A stretch of DNA of 64,000 bases from Splendidivirga corallicola (GTDB lineage: Bacteria > Bacteroidota > Bacteroidia > Cytophagales > Cyclobacteriaceae), in contig JAUJEA010000001.1 in the NCBI GenBank assembly GCA_030442035.1, positions 62,001 through 126,000 on the forward strand, read 5' to 3'. The stretch's first letter is position 1. Every line of letters starts with the position of its first letter. The notes beneath the pieces are model-generated. The model made no database searches. It had not been told where the DNA came from and saw only the letters and a list, made by a program, of their open reading frames with translations. Of the stretch, positions 1 through 8,996 are shown one piece after another. The position numbers and the translations under genes were made by a program.

Positions 1-912
1 CCGGATGATTTCCATATTTTCTTCACAGGTTCCGCCAATGAGATCTGGGAGCGTTTGATTGAGAACTGCGTGGAACATGAATCTTTTCACCTGGTGAACG
101 GTGCATTTTCTAAACGTTTCCACCAAGTGTCTCACGAATTGGGGAGAAATGCCCTGGCACTTAACAGCCCCCACGGTACCTGTGCCAGCATCGAGGAGAT
201 ATTGGTTCCGGAAACCTCTGAATTGATTGCTACTACTCAAAATGAAACCAGCACGGGTGTCATGCAACCACTGCAGGACATGTACACCTTGAGGTCAAGA
301 TATCCTGAAAAGCTTTTGGCAGTTGATACCGTTTCTGCCCTACCATATGCTGACATCGATTATACTATGGTTGATTCTGTTTATTTTTCCGTCCAAAAAG
401 GGTTTGGATTGCCGGCAGGGCTAGGTGTCTGGATCTTAAATGAAAGATGTATTGAAAAAGCTAATAAGCTACGGTCTAAAGGAAGGTCAACCGGTTCCTA
501 TCACAGTATTTCATCACTTTTGGAGAAAGCCGGGAAAAATCAAACACCTGAAACACCTAATGTGCTTGGTATGTATTTATTGAGCAAAGTGGCAGCGGAC
601 ATGATTGAAAAAGGCATTACCCAAATAAGGAAAGAAACAGAGTACAAGGCAGCCATACTTTACAACATGCTTGAGGCACATTCACTTCTCGATCCATTTG
701 TAAAGGAAAAGCAGCATCGATCGAAAACAGTGATTGTTGCTGAAACCAAAAAAACTTCCTCCGAAATTATCGGAAAGGTTGCAGAAACGGGAATGGTTAT
801 TGGGACAGGTTATGGATCATTTAAAGAAGATCATATCAGAATTGCCAATTTTCCAACACATTCCAAAGAGCAAATGGAAATGTTGGTAGATTTTCTTGAG
901 GGTTTGAATTAA
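1..912 (+). CDS. class V aminotransferase, phosphoserine aminotransferase-like (5' end missing)
   Basis: The reading frame is open from the first base of the window, so the gene starts to the left and about 303 codons are visible. The protein belongs to the PLP-dependent fold type I class V aminotransferases (SerC / alanine-glyoxylate aminotransferase group). The PLP lysine is probably residue 133 of the visible part, in the motif SVQKGFGLPAG, preceded by a conserved NETSTGV segment that contacts cofactor and substrate in this family. The C-terminal small domain with GTGYGSFKEDHIRIANFP is complete. A TTG at position 55 could be read as a start, but the family's N-terminal motif FTGSANEIWERL lies before it, so it is internal. 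Whether the substrate is phosphoserine, serine or alanine cannot be decided here. It ends in a 140-bp AT-rich spacer before the next gene. Confidence 0.85.
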   Translation, partial: PDDFHIFFTGSANEIWERLIENCVEHESFHLVNGAFSKRFHQVSHELGRNALALNSPHGTCASIEEILVPETSELIATTQNETSTGVMQPLQDMYTLRSRYPEKLLAVDTVSALPYADIDYTMVDSVYFSVQKGFGLPAGLGVWILNERCIEKANKLRSKGRSTGSYHSISSLLEKAGKNQTPETPNVLGMYLLSKVAADMIEKGITQIRKETEYKAAILYNMLEAHSLLDPFVKEKQHRSKTVIVAETKKTSSEIIGKVAETGMVIGTGYGSFKEDHIRIANFPTHSKEQMEMLVDFLEGLN

Positions 913-994
913 TTCCTAGCAGAATTTTTGATTTGAATTTTAAATGGATTTTCCGGTAATTACGAATTTCAAATGACGAATTACGATTGGTAAC

Positions 995-1034
995 GAAACT
1001 TTAACACTTTAATACCTCAACACTTTAACACACC
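995..1034 (+). repeat. AACACTTTAA-type short repeat upstream of a small gene
   Basis: The stretch has two copies of ACTTTAACAC separated by about 16 bases of related text. The same words recur near 17780, 34001 (reverse strand), 35928 and 60013. It lies just upstream of the small gene at 1054, in the same orientation. See findings. Confidence 0.5.
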
Positions 1035-1053
1035 AATAAATAGGCACATTTCA

Positions 1054-1221
1054 ATGATTAGAAGGTTAATTGAAGGATTCTACGACAAAGTTTTTTCTTC
1101 CTCTAAAGAGGAAGAGGTGCCTTATGCCAATAAGGTTTTTATGTTCATATTTTCTATAGCTACTTTTACTTTCATCATTTTTATTGCTGTGAAAGATATA
1201 TTGAAAAATTTGGATAAATAA
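1054..1221 (+). CDS. small single-span membrane protein (55 aa)
   Basis: An ATG-started frame of 55 codons ends in TAA. It starts MIRRLIEGFYDKVF, continues with a charged stretch (SKEEEV), then one long hydrophobic segment at residues 28-46 rich in Phe, Ile and Ala, and ends with a short basic/acidic tail (KDILKNLDK). This is the layout of a small single-pass inner-membrane protein. The frame has clean protein-like composition, and no other frame across this interval looks coding. I do not recognise a family. It is convergent with the permease at 1259 and separated from it by 37 bases. The upstream DNA carries the AACACTTTAA repeat. Confidence 0.6.
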   Translation: MIRRLIEGFYDKVFSSSKEEEVPYANKVFMFIFSIATFTFIIFIAVKDILKNLDK

Positions 1222-1258
1222 CCCCATTGGTTCCTCAGCAATATTGGACATTTACAAA

Positions 1259-3892
1259 CTATTCCGTTTTTAAGGCTTCCGCAGGATTGGAAGTTGCAGC
1301 CTTGACAGACCAATAACCTGCACTTAGAATGGCAACACCTAGTGAAGCAAATAAGGCGATAATAAAAGTGACTATTCCTATCTCCGTTTGATAGGCAAAA
1401 TCCTGAAGCCATTTCTTCATTATCAGGTAGGCAATAGGAAAGGCAATAAGATTAGCAATGATAACCAGTTTAACAAAATCTTTATTGATCAGAAGCACAA
1501 TTTGTGGTATGGATGCTCCTAAAACCTTTCTTACTCCCAGCTCTTTCTTTCGCTGGTTGGTAATGGCTGTAGCAATACCAAATATTCCCATACATGCAAT
1601 AATGATTGCAATCACAGTAATAAAAGTAAAAATCTTTGCAAATCGTTCTTCTTCCTGATAAGCGATTTTAATATTATAGTCCAGAAATGAATAATCAAAC
1701 AAGGCGTCTGGATCAAATTTCTTAAAAGTCTTTTCAATACTGGCTAAGGTCTTCAATATATGGTTGGTGTTTACTTTTACCGAAATGACTTTTAAATGAT
1801 CAACCACTTCTTGTGTATAGAAGAGCTGAAAATACATTGGAACGACTTTGCCATGAAGGGATTGAAATTGAAAATCTTCTACAACGCCAATCACTTTGGG
1901 GGCATAGCCATCGTATACCTCCACATGAAGCCCTAGCATTTCTTCCGTTTTTTTTCCTATCAATTTAGCAGCAGATTCATTGATGATAATCCCCCCAAGG
2001 GAATCGGCTGAGTAGTCAAGAAAATTTCTTCCGCTTACTATCTTTTTTCCATACATCTCAAAGAAATCGGCATCAATCATGGCATAGTACATGTCAACAA
2101 AACCTTCACGGCCCAGTACAGTCAATCCATTAAATGATTTAAGTTCTGACACAAAATCTTTTTCGCAGCCAGTGACGAGCTTTATGCTGGTGTTTCTTAA
2201 TAACTCCTCTTTGAGAGCTGCATAACTATTCCGGATCTTTAAAGAATTGACGGGTATATTTAAAATTTCTTCAGTTTTGAAAGAGTATTGTTGAGTACGA
2301 AACAATTGCCATTGATCAAAAATGACTAGTGTGGCGATAATCAATATTGTAGAAATAACAAACTGTGAGACGACCAAGATCTTTCTCATTGGTTGCGCAC
2401 CGTTTCTGTTGCCGGTCGAACTTTTGAGTACTTTTGAGGGTAAGATACGTGACAAAACAACAGCCGGATATAGTCCGGAAGCCATACCCACCAACACCGA
2501 AATCAAAACAAAAACCAATATAATGGGGTATTGAGACAATCCAAGCGATAGGGCCTTACCGGAAAAAGCATTGAAATAAGGCAGTGTTAAAGCAGTCAGA
2601 ATAATGGCTACCAACAAAGCCAGCAAAGCAGTCATAATTGATTCTACTAAAAACTGCGTGATCAGTTGATAACGAAATGCTCCAACAGTCTTTCTCACTC
2701 CTACTTCCTTTGCCTTTTCGATTGCTCTTGCTGTAGCCAGGTTGATGTAATTGAAACAGGCGATCATCAGGATCAATATTGCCACAGCACTAAATACATA
2801 AATATGGGTAATACTTCCATTGATCTCAAGCTCTCTTTCCTTTTGTGACCTTAAATGTATATCCAGAAGCGATTGAGGGAATAAATGCATATCATAGGTT
2901 GCATAGAAATCCGGTGCATATTGATTTTCAATTACCGGAATCAATTCACTTACCTCATCAATGGAATGACCCTGATGTAATTTGATGTATCCGTATTTCA
3001 TCGGAAAGCCATAAATACCTCTTCTCTCATCCTCCACCCGACCGGTAGCCATTGAGATCAAAAAATCAAAATGAAAATGACTGTGCCCGGGCATATCCTT
3101 AAAAACACCCGTAATTTTTGCATCAAAGCCTATGCCATCGTAGGCACTTTTTATGGTAATTACTTCGCCCATTGGGGATTCGTCCTTGAAATATTCTTTG
3201 GATTTACTTTCTGAGATTACCAAAGTATATGGATCTTCCAATGCTGATTTTGCATCTCCAAGCTTCAAATCAAAAGTAAAAAAATCGAAGAAATTGGCAT
3301 CACAAAATGTCAGAGCATTCTCACCGTACTTTTTGCCATTATGAGTTACAATTTGCTTTTCATCAAGTGGTTTCAAACTGGTCGTACCTTCAATCGCAGG
3401 GATGTCTTCGCTCATATGATCCAGAAGATAACTTCTGAAAGGTACTGTTTCCACGGTTTTATCACCATTGAAATAGCGTTTTGTAATTCTGTATATTCGA
3501 TCACCGTCCTTATGAAATCTATCAAAACTTAATTCATCAAATACAAAAAGTGTGGCAGTAAAACATACCGTAAGAGCGATGGCCAAACCAAAAATATTGA
3601 TAGAAGCATATCCATTATGCTTACGAAGGTTTCTTATTCCTATTGCCAGATAATTCCTGATCATGTCATAATTATTCAGGCCATTGAATACTTTTATAGG
3701 TCTGATGAGACTTGGCCTTAAAAGCATTAGCACATCGAATACAAATCTTAGATCTGCTTTTCTTTTACCTGATTTCTTTAATCTTTCCCGATACAATTCA
3801 TGTAAATCCCCTTCTATATAGGCATGCAGCTCCGGATGACAAAACCATTTTAAGAAGCGGAGAACAGGTCCGGGGGGAGAGCAGTTTTTCAT
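1259..3892 (-). CDS. FtsX-like ABC transporter permease with N-terminal prefix domain
   Basis: The product is an 877-residue inner-membrane permease of the MacB/FtsX type, full length for the Bacteroidota form. Residues 5-75 form the permease prefix domain (FLKWFCHPELHAYIEGDLHE is characteristic). A first membrane span at about 97-120 is followed by a periplasmic MacB-type domain (FDRFHKDGDRIYRITKRY). An FtsX core with three spans lies at about 370-450 (EVGVRKTVGA), and the second half repeats this plan, with LGVRKVLGAS near the C terminus and the usual ending NPAEALKTE. Family members export peptides or lipids, or transmit force, with a separate ATPase. No ATPase gene is adjacent and no PadR gene precedes it, unlike the homologue at 29666. 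ATG start at 3892. Two direct repeats lie just upstream. Substrate unknown. Confidence 0.9.
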   Translation of the reverse strand: MKNCSPPGPVLRFLKWFCHPELHAYIEGDLHELYRERLKKSGKRKADLRFVFDVLMLLRPSLIRPIKVFNGLNNYDMIRNYLAIGIRNLRKHNGYASINIFGLAIALTVCFTATLFVFDELSFDRFHKDGDRIYRITKRYFNGDKTVETVPFRSYLLDHMSEDIPAIEGTTSLKPLDEKQIVTHNGKKYGENALTFCDANFFDFFTFDLKLGDAKSALEDPYTLVISESKSKEYFKDESPMGEVITIKSAYDGIGFDAKITGVFKDMPGHSHFHFDFLISMATGRVEDERRGIYGFPMKYGYIKLHQGHSIDEVSELIPVIENQYAPDFYATYDMHLFPQSLLDIHLRSQKERELEINGSITHIYVFSAVAILILMIACFNYINLATARAIEKAKEVGVRKTVGAFRYQLITQFLVESIMTALLALLVAIILTALTLPYFNAFSGKALSLGLSQYPIILVFVLISVLVGMASGLYPAVVLSRILPSKVLKSSTGNRNGAQPMRKILVVSQFVISTILIIATLVIFDQWQLFRTQQYSFKTEEILNIPVNSLKIRNSYAALKEELLRNTSIKLVTGCEKDFVSELKSFNGLTVLGREGFVDMYYAMIDADFFEMYGKKIVSGRNFLDYSADSLGGIIINESAAKLIGKKTEEMLGLHVEVYDGYAPKVIGVVEDFQFQSLHGKVVPMYFQLFYTQEVVDHLKVISVKVNTNHILKTLASIEKTFKKFDPDALFDYSFLDYNIKIAYQEEERFAKIFTFITVIAIIIACMGIFGIATAITNQRKKELGVRKVLGASIPQIVLLINKDFVKLVIIANLIAFPIAYLIMKKWLQDFAYQTEIGIVTFIIALFASLGVAILSAGYWSVKAATSNPAEALKTE

Positions 3893-3903
3893 TCACAAAA
3901 ATT

Positions 3904-3965
3904 AATTCCTAATTGTAGTATTACAAATAAAAGGTGTTTCGGAATAAATTCCTAATTGTAGTATT
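3904..3965 (-). promoter_or_regulatory. direct repeat pair upstream of permease gene
   Basis: The 19-base word AATTCCTAATTGTAGTATT occurs exactly twice, at 3904-3922 and 3947-3965, 43 bp apart, 11-73 bp before the permease start at 3892. On the minus strand each copy contains an imperfect dyad TACTA-N4-TAGGA. An exact tandem operator before a permease suggests a repressor-binding region or duplicated promoter. Which regulator is unknown. Confidence 0.5.
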
Positions 3966-4064
3966 GCTTTTTATGATTTATATAAAGTGTTTTTGGTCAA
4001 AGAAAATAACCATAGGTTTGTTTCAGGATGGGATATTCATAGTAACAACGAAAAATTGAATCAA

Positions 4065-5696
4065 CTACTCAGCCCTTAAATACTTCTTTAAAATGGGCAT
4101 CAGCTTATTAAAATCTATGGGTTTGGTAAGGTAATCGTTTACCCCTTTGCTCAAGGCATTTCTCTGTTGTTCCATAAAGGCATCTGCTGAAACCCCTATA
4201 ATGGGCGTGTTTTTTAGTGATTTAATTTCTCTAAGTGTTTCTGTAGCTTCCAAGCCATCCATGACCGGCATGTGTATATCCATCAAAATAATATCAGGGT
4301 TGAGTTCTATAGCCATTTCAACGCCTGTTTTTCCATTATCAGCCAAATACGTCTTAACGCCCAATTGTGTTAATAAGCTTTTCAGCAGATCTTGGTTCAA
4401 TAAATTATCTTCCACTACTAAAACAATATTATCAGATGCGAAGTGGATACCACTAATGTCTACCTCATTCTTGAACAATACCTTTTCAGCCGGTTTCAAG
4501 GGTAAATAAACGGTAAAAGTACTCCCCTCTCCTTTCGTACTTTGCAGGTCAATTGAGCCATTTAACAACTCGACCATTTTCTTGGTAATGGTGAGTCCCA
4601 AACCTGTTCCCCCAAACCTTCTTGTAATAGTATTATCCTCTTGCTCAAATGGCTTAAAAACATTGTCCTGTTGCTCTTCACTTATACCAATTCCCTTATC
4701 TCTCACCTGAAATTTCAAGGTTTTATTATTTTCCCGTGTGGCTGTCATGAAAATATTTTTGCCTGAAGGCGTAAACTTTACGGCATTGGACACCAGATTC
4801 ATCAAAATCTGGTTCATCTTAGTACGATCGGTTTCAATAAATTCAGGAATACTCTCATCAAAATCATAATTGAATTCTATATCTTTTTCAGTCGCTTTTC
4901 CTTTGTTAATGTGGAATATTCCCGAAAATAATTTTTTCACATTGATCACCTCATTCGAGAGAGCCATTTTTCCAGCTTCTATTTTTGATAAGTCCAGGAT
5001 ATTATTGATCAGTTCAGATAAGTTCTGTCCACTGAGTTTAATGTTAGATAGAAAATGCAGGAACTCTTTATCCAACTTCATTTCCTGGGATCTTAATTCA
5101 AGCAATTGTGTAAAACCCACAATGGCATTGAGCGGGGATCTGATTTCATGGCTCATATTAGCCAAAAAGAGTGTTTTAGCATCATTAGCTCTTTCTGCAA
5201 GCTCTTTGGCATGTTCCATTTCATCCCTGGTCTCTTGCAATTGTAACATGTTCTCTTCCAATTGCTTTGTTCTTTCTATGACCTTAAGCTCAAGCTCTCT
5301 TTTATAACCCTCAAGTTCGTTGTTTATAGCAGTCAATTCCTCCTCCCGCTCAGCTAGTTCCTCATTCTGCCGTTCTAAAGTCTCATTCTGTGTTACAAGT
5401 TTTTGTGTTTGCTCTTTCACTCTTTGTTTGAGGGACATATTCAATTTTTCAAACTTGTCAAGGTGACGTCCGGCAATCCCGAAGGCTATACCCAAAAAGA
5501 GGGGGGCAGTGTCAATAATAAAGTGCATGGGATTCAGTTTGTGAGCTTGTATGATCCCATTAAGTGAGAAATCCAGGTTATCCTGAAAGAAACCAATATC
5601 AAGTGTTAAAGAGATAACAGGGAAACAAAAACCAAAGGCAATACCAAAGAGTGTATAATTACGTTTGTTTTTGGGCCCATAAGCAGATTCTGCCAT
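4065..5696 (-). CDS. hybrid sensor histidine kinase / response regulator
   Basis: With the ATG at 5696 the product has 543 residues. Two membrane spans at about 14-35 and 57-78 are followed by a long Gln/Glu-rich coiled coil (about 80-165). A HisKA dimerisation domain follows with phospho-acceptor His183 (SHEIRSPLNAI), then an HATPase domain with N-box NLVSNAVKFTP, G1 DKGIGIS and G2 GGTGLGLT. A C-terminal receiver domain has phospho-acceptor Asp473 (LMDIHMPVMDG) and the conserved Lys in YLTKPID. It senses through the membrane/short periplasmic part and should pass phosphate to its own receiver, then to an unlinked Hpt or regulator. An upstream in-frame TTG at 5747 would add 17 residues with no conserved features, so I prefer the ATG. 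No partner gene is adjacent. Confidence 0.92.
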   Translation of the reverse strand: MAESAYGPKNKRNYTLFGIAFGFCFPVISLTLDIGFFQDNLDFSLNGIIQAHKLNPMHFIIDTAPLFLGIAFGIAGRHLDKFEKLNMSLKQRVKEQTQKLVTQNETLERQNEELAEREEELTAINNELEGYKRELELKVIERTKQLEENMLQLQETRDEMEHAKELAERANDAKTLFLANMSHEIRSPLNAIVGFTQLLELRSQEMKLDKEFLHFLSNIKLSGQNLSELINNILDLSKIEAGKMALSNEVINVKKLFSGIFHINKGKATEKDIEFNYDFDESIPEFIETDRTKMNQILMNLVSNAVKFTPSGKNIFMTATRENNKTLKFQVRDKGIGISEEQQDNVFKPFEQEDNTITRRFGGTGLGLTITKKMVELLNGSIDLQSTKGEGSTFTVYLPLKPAEKVLFKNEVDISGIHFASDNIVLVVEDNLLNQDLLKSLLTQLGVKTYLADNGKTGVEMAIELNPDIILMDIHMPVMDGLEATETLREIKSLKNTPIIGVSADAFMEQQRNALSKGVNDYLTKPIDFNKLMPILKKYLRAE

Positions 5697-5824
5697 ACAT
5701 TTCAGTTTAAGGCCATGATGTAATCCAGATAGGGTCTTACAAACCAAAATGGTAGTCCGCCCATGTATACATCAACATTCTATGACATCAATATATGTAA
5801 ATATATCAAAAAAATCTACCCGTC

Positions 5825-8800
5825 TTAGGCAGGAACTTCCAGGTCTTTTTTGATACCAACTGATGGCCTGATTGTAATAAAACCCTCAGTATCAATTGAT
5901 CCCAAGATACCAGTATTAAACCATGCATCATGACCGTCTGCAGATGGAGAAAGAACAGCACCCTTTACCCATAAGTAACCCGTTTCTTCATCATGGAAAT
6001 CATGTTCAGCATCATGAAGCTTGGACACCTTCACTGCTACTCCGGGCAACGGTCTACCTACAGTTTTAGTTTTTTTTCCTTTCTGATATAAAGCATCACC
6101 CTTAACGTCCTGAGTATATAGATCCGGTGTATTAACCGCAATCAGTGGTGCGCAAGCTGTACAACCAAGGCTCTCCAATAATTGAATACCATGATCATTT
6201 TTCAAAATCTCAGCAGTTGCTTTTTCAACGGGAGTAGAACCGGTCAATATCATTTTAATGTTGGAGGAAAATATCGAAGGGGTCGTGTGATACATAGCTT
6301 CAATTTTTTCATGACTTGCCAGAATAATGGCCGATTTTTCAAGTTTGGTGAATTTTGCCCATGTTTCGGTGTCTTCTTCATGATCTAAGATCATTTGAAA
6401 CTTATGATATAGTGCGTTGCATAAACCAAGTGTAAAGCCCCAGGCACTTTCTATAGGCATTAGATTCAGCAGCTTGGTATCCTTAGGCAAAGTGAAAACT
6501 TCCTTCGTACCTACCAAATTGGCTAAAATATTCTCATGACTCAATCGCCAGGTTTTAAAAGAATCGTCATCGAGCATTTCAATAATTCTTGTTGCATCGG
6601 AAGTGGTTTTTATTCTTTTAAAATTTCTGAGATCAAATTTCCGGTTATGTATTCCATTGGTTTTCACCTGATCACTTAGAATAAGCTCAATACCATCCTT
6701 TTTCGGAATCAAATTTTCTTCGTCTGTCACGATCATGGGTGCTGAAAGATCCTGTGTTTCCAACCACCTGGAAATATCGTTTAACTTCTCAGGAATATTG
6801 ATTGGCACCTTACCGGCTATCAAAGCACCTAGATTCCAGTAAATACCATCTCTTGTATCACTCACTTTCAATAAGACCTCTTTCATATGCGAATGTCTTT
6901 TTTGAAGATAATCGGCAATGTTAAAGCATTTCCCAAAGGTCAAAGAGGCTTTTTCACCTGCAATTAATGGAATGTTCTGTTCATAATTATCAATGATAAT
7001 CTTGATCAGATCAGGGCCATGAGATATCCTTTTTTTAAAATTTTCACTCTGAAGTTCCTGTACCTTTTGTCTGATCTGAAAGGCGGTGGAGTCATTCTTT
7101 TGAGGTTTACCAATGTTGATGAAGGCAACGTTTTTCCTGAGTCTGAATCCAGGTTTGATCAGTTTGCCGGAATCATGTCTGTAAGTCAATGAAGTGCCTG
7201 CTAATCCATCAATGTGCATCGGAATAATAGGTGCTTCAATACCTTTGGCAATATGTTCAAGGCCTTTTTTAAAACCTAGCAGGTGACCTATCCGACTTAT
7301 CTGGCCTTCCGGAAAAATACAAACAATGTGTCCTTTATTGATTTCACCCTGACATATCTTATTGAAGGCTTCCATAGAAACTCCATTGCGGTCGGACGGT
7401 ATAGGAATCATATTTAATCGCTTGAACCACCAATGAAACAACCAATGATCATATACTTCTTTGAGCATGATAAAGCGGACATTTCTGGGAACACTTGCCG
7501 CAATCAGAAATGCATCCATCAGAGAAACATGATTTGCAATTAAAAGAGCCCCGTTTTTCTTAGGGAGATTTTCCTGTCCGTTGATTTTAACTTTATAGAT
7601 CAAATTGGCTGCGACATAAAAAATGAAACGCACCATCATAGCCGGAACATTGAGTATTGTTACAATGGTAGTGAACCATGCGATTCCTGAAGTGATCCTA
7701 AACACGGCGTAGGAGTCAAAATAATTAGTAATCAACGCGAAAATACCTGCCGACAATAAGATGAAGATGAAAAGGACATTGTTATTATAAGCCAGGATTT
7801 GTCCAAGCTTTCTGCCTTCTACCCTCTCCTGTATCCACGCATTTAAAGGAACTTTATAGAATCCACTAAAAAAAGCTGTTAAGATCAGTATGACAACAAA
7901 AAGGAATGCCGGAAGTTTAATAAATCCCAGAATTGTAATGCAAATGCTCATTCCAATACCCCCAATAGGAACCATGCCCACTTCCACCCTGTTTTTAGAA
8001 ATAAGTCCGGCTATCCAACAACCAAGTCCTATGCCTACCGCTACACCTGCCATAACCAGGCTGGTTGCTGTATTGGAAAAATTGTAAATCTCAGGATCCG
8101 GTAAATGAAGAATAATATTCATTTGCAGCAAGGAAGCGATCAACCAAAAACAACCCAGCCCTAAAATCGTGTAATTAAGTCCTTTGACAGAACGTGCCCA
8201 CTTGTAGGAATCCACAATAAACTTTAATGGAACAGCTGATTCTAATTTTTCCCTGGAGACCGGTTGCTCTTTCACTTTGATTCTTTTACTCGCCCACCAA
8301 CCCACAATAGCAAAGAATATCAGCAGAATACTTAGAACCAGCGACTTATAGCTGGTCAGATCAGAAATGATTCCGGCCAGGAAGGTACCCAGGAGAACAG
8401 CGATAAATGTTAATAACTCCATGGTACCGGTACCAAAAGATAGCCCTTTGGTTCCTCCAATATCCCTGATCAATCCATATTTGGAAGGTGAATAAATAGC
8501 ACTTTGTAATCCCATCAAAAACAACGAAATCATCACTAGATAAATATTCTCCAAATAGAAACCTATTACTGAAATCATCATGATCGGGATTTCTCCAAAT
8601 TTTGAAATGGTCACGATCTTAACTTTGGCGTATTGTTGAGAAAGCCTGCCAGCTAATGGAGAGAAAAACAGAAATGGAACTACCAGCAGTGCAGTTGCAA
8701 TGGAAATGACCATTTCCTTATGATTGTCAGCCACCCAAAATGCACTAATAAATACAATTAGGTTTTTGAGTAAATTATCGTTCAACACACCCAAAAACTG

Positions 8801-8839
8801 AGTATTGAACAAGGGCAGCCATTTTTTGATTTTAGACAT
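5825..8839 (-). CDS. LplT-like MFS / PlsC acyltransferase / degenerate AMP-binding fusion
   Basis: This 1004-residue protein joins three modules. Residues 1-400 are a multi-span MFS transporter resembling LplT, the lysophospholipid flippase. Residues about 415-600 are a PlsC-type 1-acyl-glycerophosphate acyltransferase domain with the HX4D motif NHVSLMD (His437, Asp442) and FPEGQISR. Residues about 620-1004 align in order with the acyl-ACP synthetase part of Aas. That last part looks inactive: where Aas has the ATP-binding P-loop (TSGSEGHPKG), this protein reads EMLDDDSFKTW just before a conserved-looking SHENILANL; the TGD motif reads NTGILG; and the chain stops near the hinge, without the usual C-terminal subdomain. 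Expected role is uptake and reacylation of lysophospholipids in the inner membrane, with the acyl donor supplied otherwise. It lies alone, with a hairpin upstream. Confidence 0.85.
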   Translation of the reverse strand: MSKIKKWLPLFNTQFLGVLNDNLLKNLIVFISAFWVADNHKEMVISIATALLVVPFLFFSPLAGRLSQQYAKVKIVTISKFGEIPIMMISVIGFYLENIYLVMISLFLMGLQSAIYSPSKYGLIRDIGGTKGLSFGTGTMELLTFIAVLLGTFLAGIISDLTSYKSLVLSILLIFFAIVGWWASKRIKVKEQPVSREKLESAVPLKFIVDSYKWARSVKGLNYTILGLGCFWLIASLLQMNIILHLPDPEIYNFSNTATSLVMAGVAVGIGLGCWIAGLISKNRVEVGMVPIGGIGMSICITILGFIKLPAFLFVVILILTAFFSGFYKVPLNAWIQERVEGRKLGQILAYNNNVLFIFILLSAGIFALITNYFDSYAVFRITSGIAWFTTIVTILNVPAMMVRFIFYVAANLIYKVKINGQENLPKKNGALLIANHVSLMDAFLIAASVPRNVRFIMLKEVYDHWLFHWWFKRLNMIPIPSDRNGVSMEAFNKICQGEINKGHIVCIFPEGQISRIGHLLGFKKGLEHIAKGIEAPIIPMHIDGLAGTSLTYRHDSGKLIKPGFRLRKNVAFINIGKPQKNDSTAFQIRQKVQELQSENFKKRISHGPDLIKIIIDNYEQNIPLIAGEKASLTFGKCFNIADYLQKRHSHMKEVLLKVSDTRDGIYWNLGALIAGKVPINIPEKLNDISRWLETQDLSAPMIVTDEENLIPKKDGIELILSDQVKTNGIHNRKFDLRNFKRIKTTSDATRIIEMLDDDSFKTWRLSHENILANLVGTKEVFTLPKDTKLLNLMPIESAWGFTLGLCNALYHKFQMILDHEEDTETWAKFTKLEKSAIILASHEKIEAMYHTTPSIFSSNIKMILTGSTPVEKATAEILKNDHGIQLLESLGCTACAPLIAVNTPDLYTQDVKGDALYQKGKKTKTVGRPLPGVAVKVSKLHDAEHDFHDEETGYLWVKGAVLSPSADGHDAWFNTGILGSIDTEGFITIRPSVGIKKDLEVPA

Positions 8840-8903
8840 GGTTTCCGGATTTTGACATGATCATTGAAACACCCATCAAATCTTGCAAGGTTGATTTGAG
8901 CGG

Positions 8904-8954
8904 TTACCAGGTGATTCCTAAAGTGTATCTTGACGCTTAAGGAACACCTGGTAA
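8904..8954. repeat. inverted repeat between two minus-strand genes
   Basis: Arms TTACCAGGTG-A-TTCCT (8904-8919) and AGGAACACCTGGTAA (8940-8954) pair over 15 bp with one bulged base and a 20-nt loop. In the minus direction it follows the stop of the DUF2339-like gene and precedes the acyltransferase fusion by 65 bp. There is no T-run, so it is not a typical intrinsic terminator; it may be an RNA processing or attenuation structure, or an operator. Confidence 0.5.
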
Positions 8955-8996
8955 AGTTTGAAGAACTGTATTTGAAATGTTTGGCAGAAACGTTGA

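Noticed and set aside
5697-5747. TTG-initiated N-terminal extension of the hybrid kinase
   Set aside because: Seventeen residues without conserved features ahead of a good ATG at 5696.
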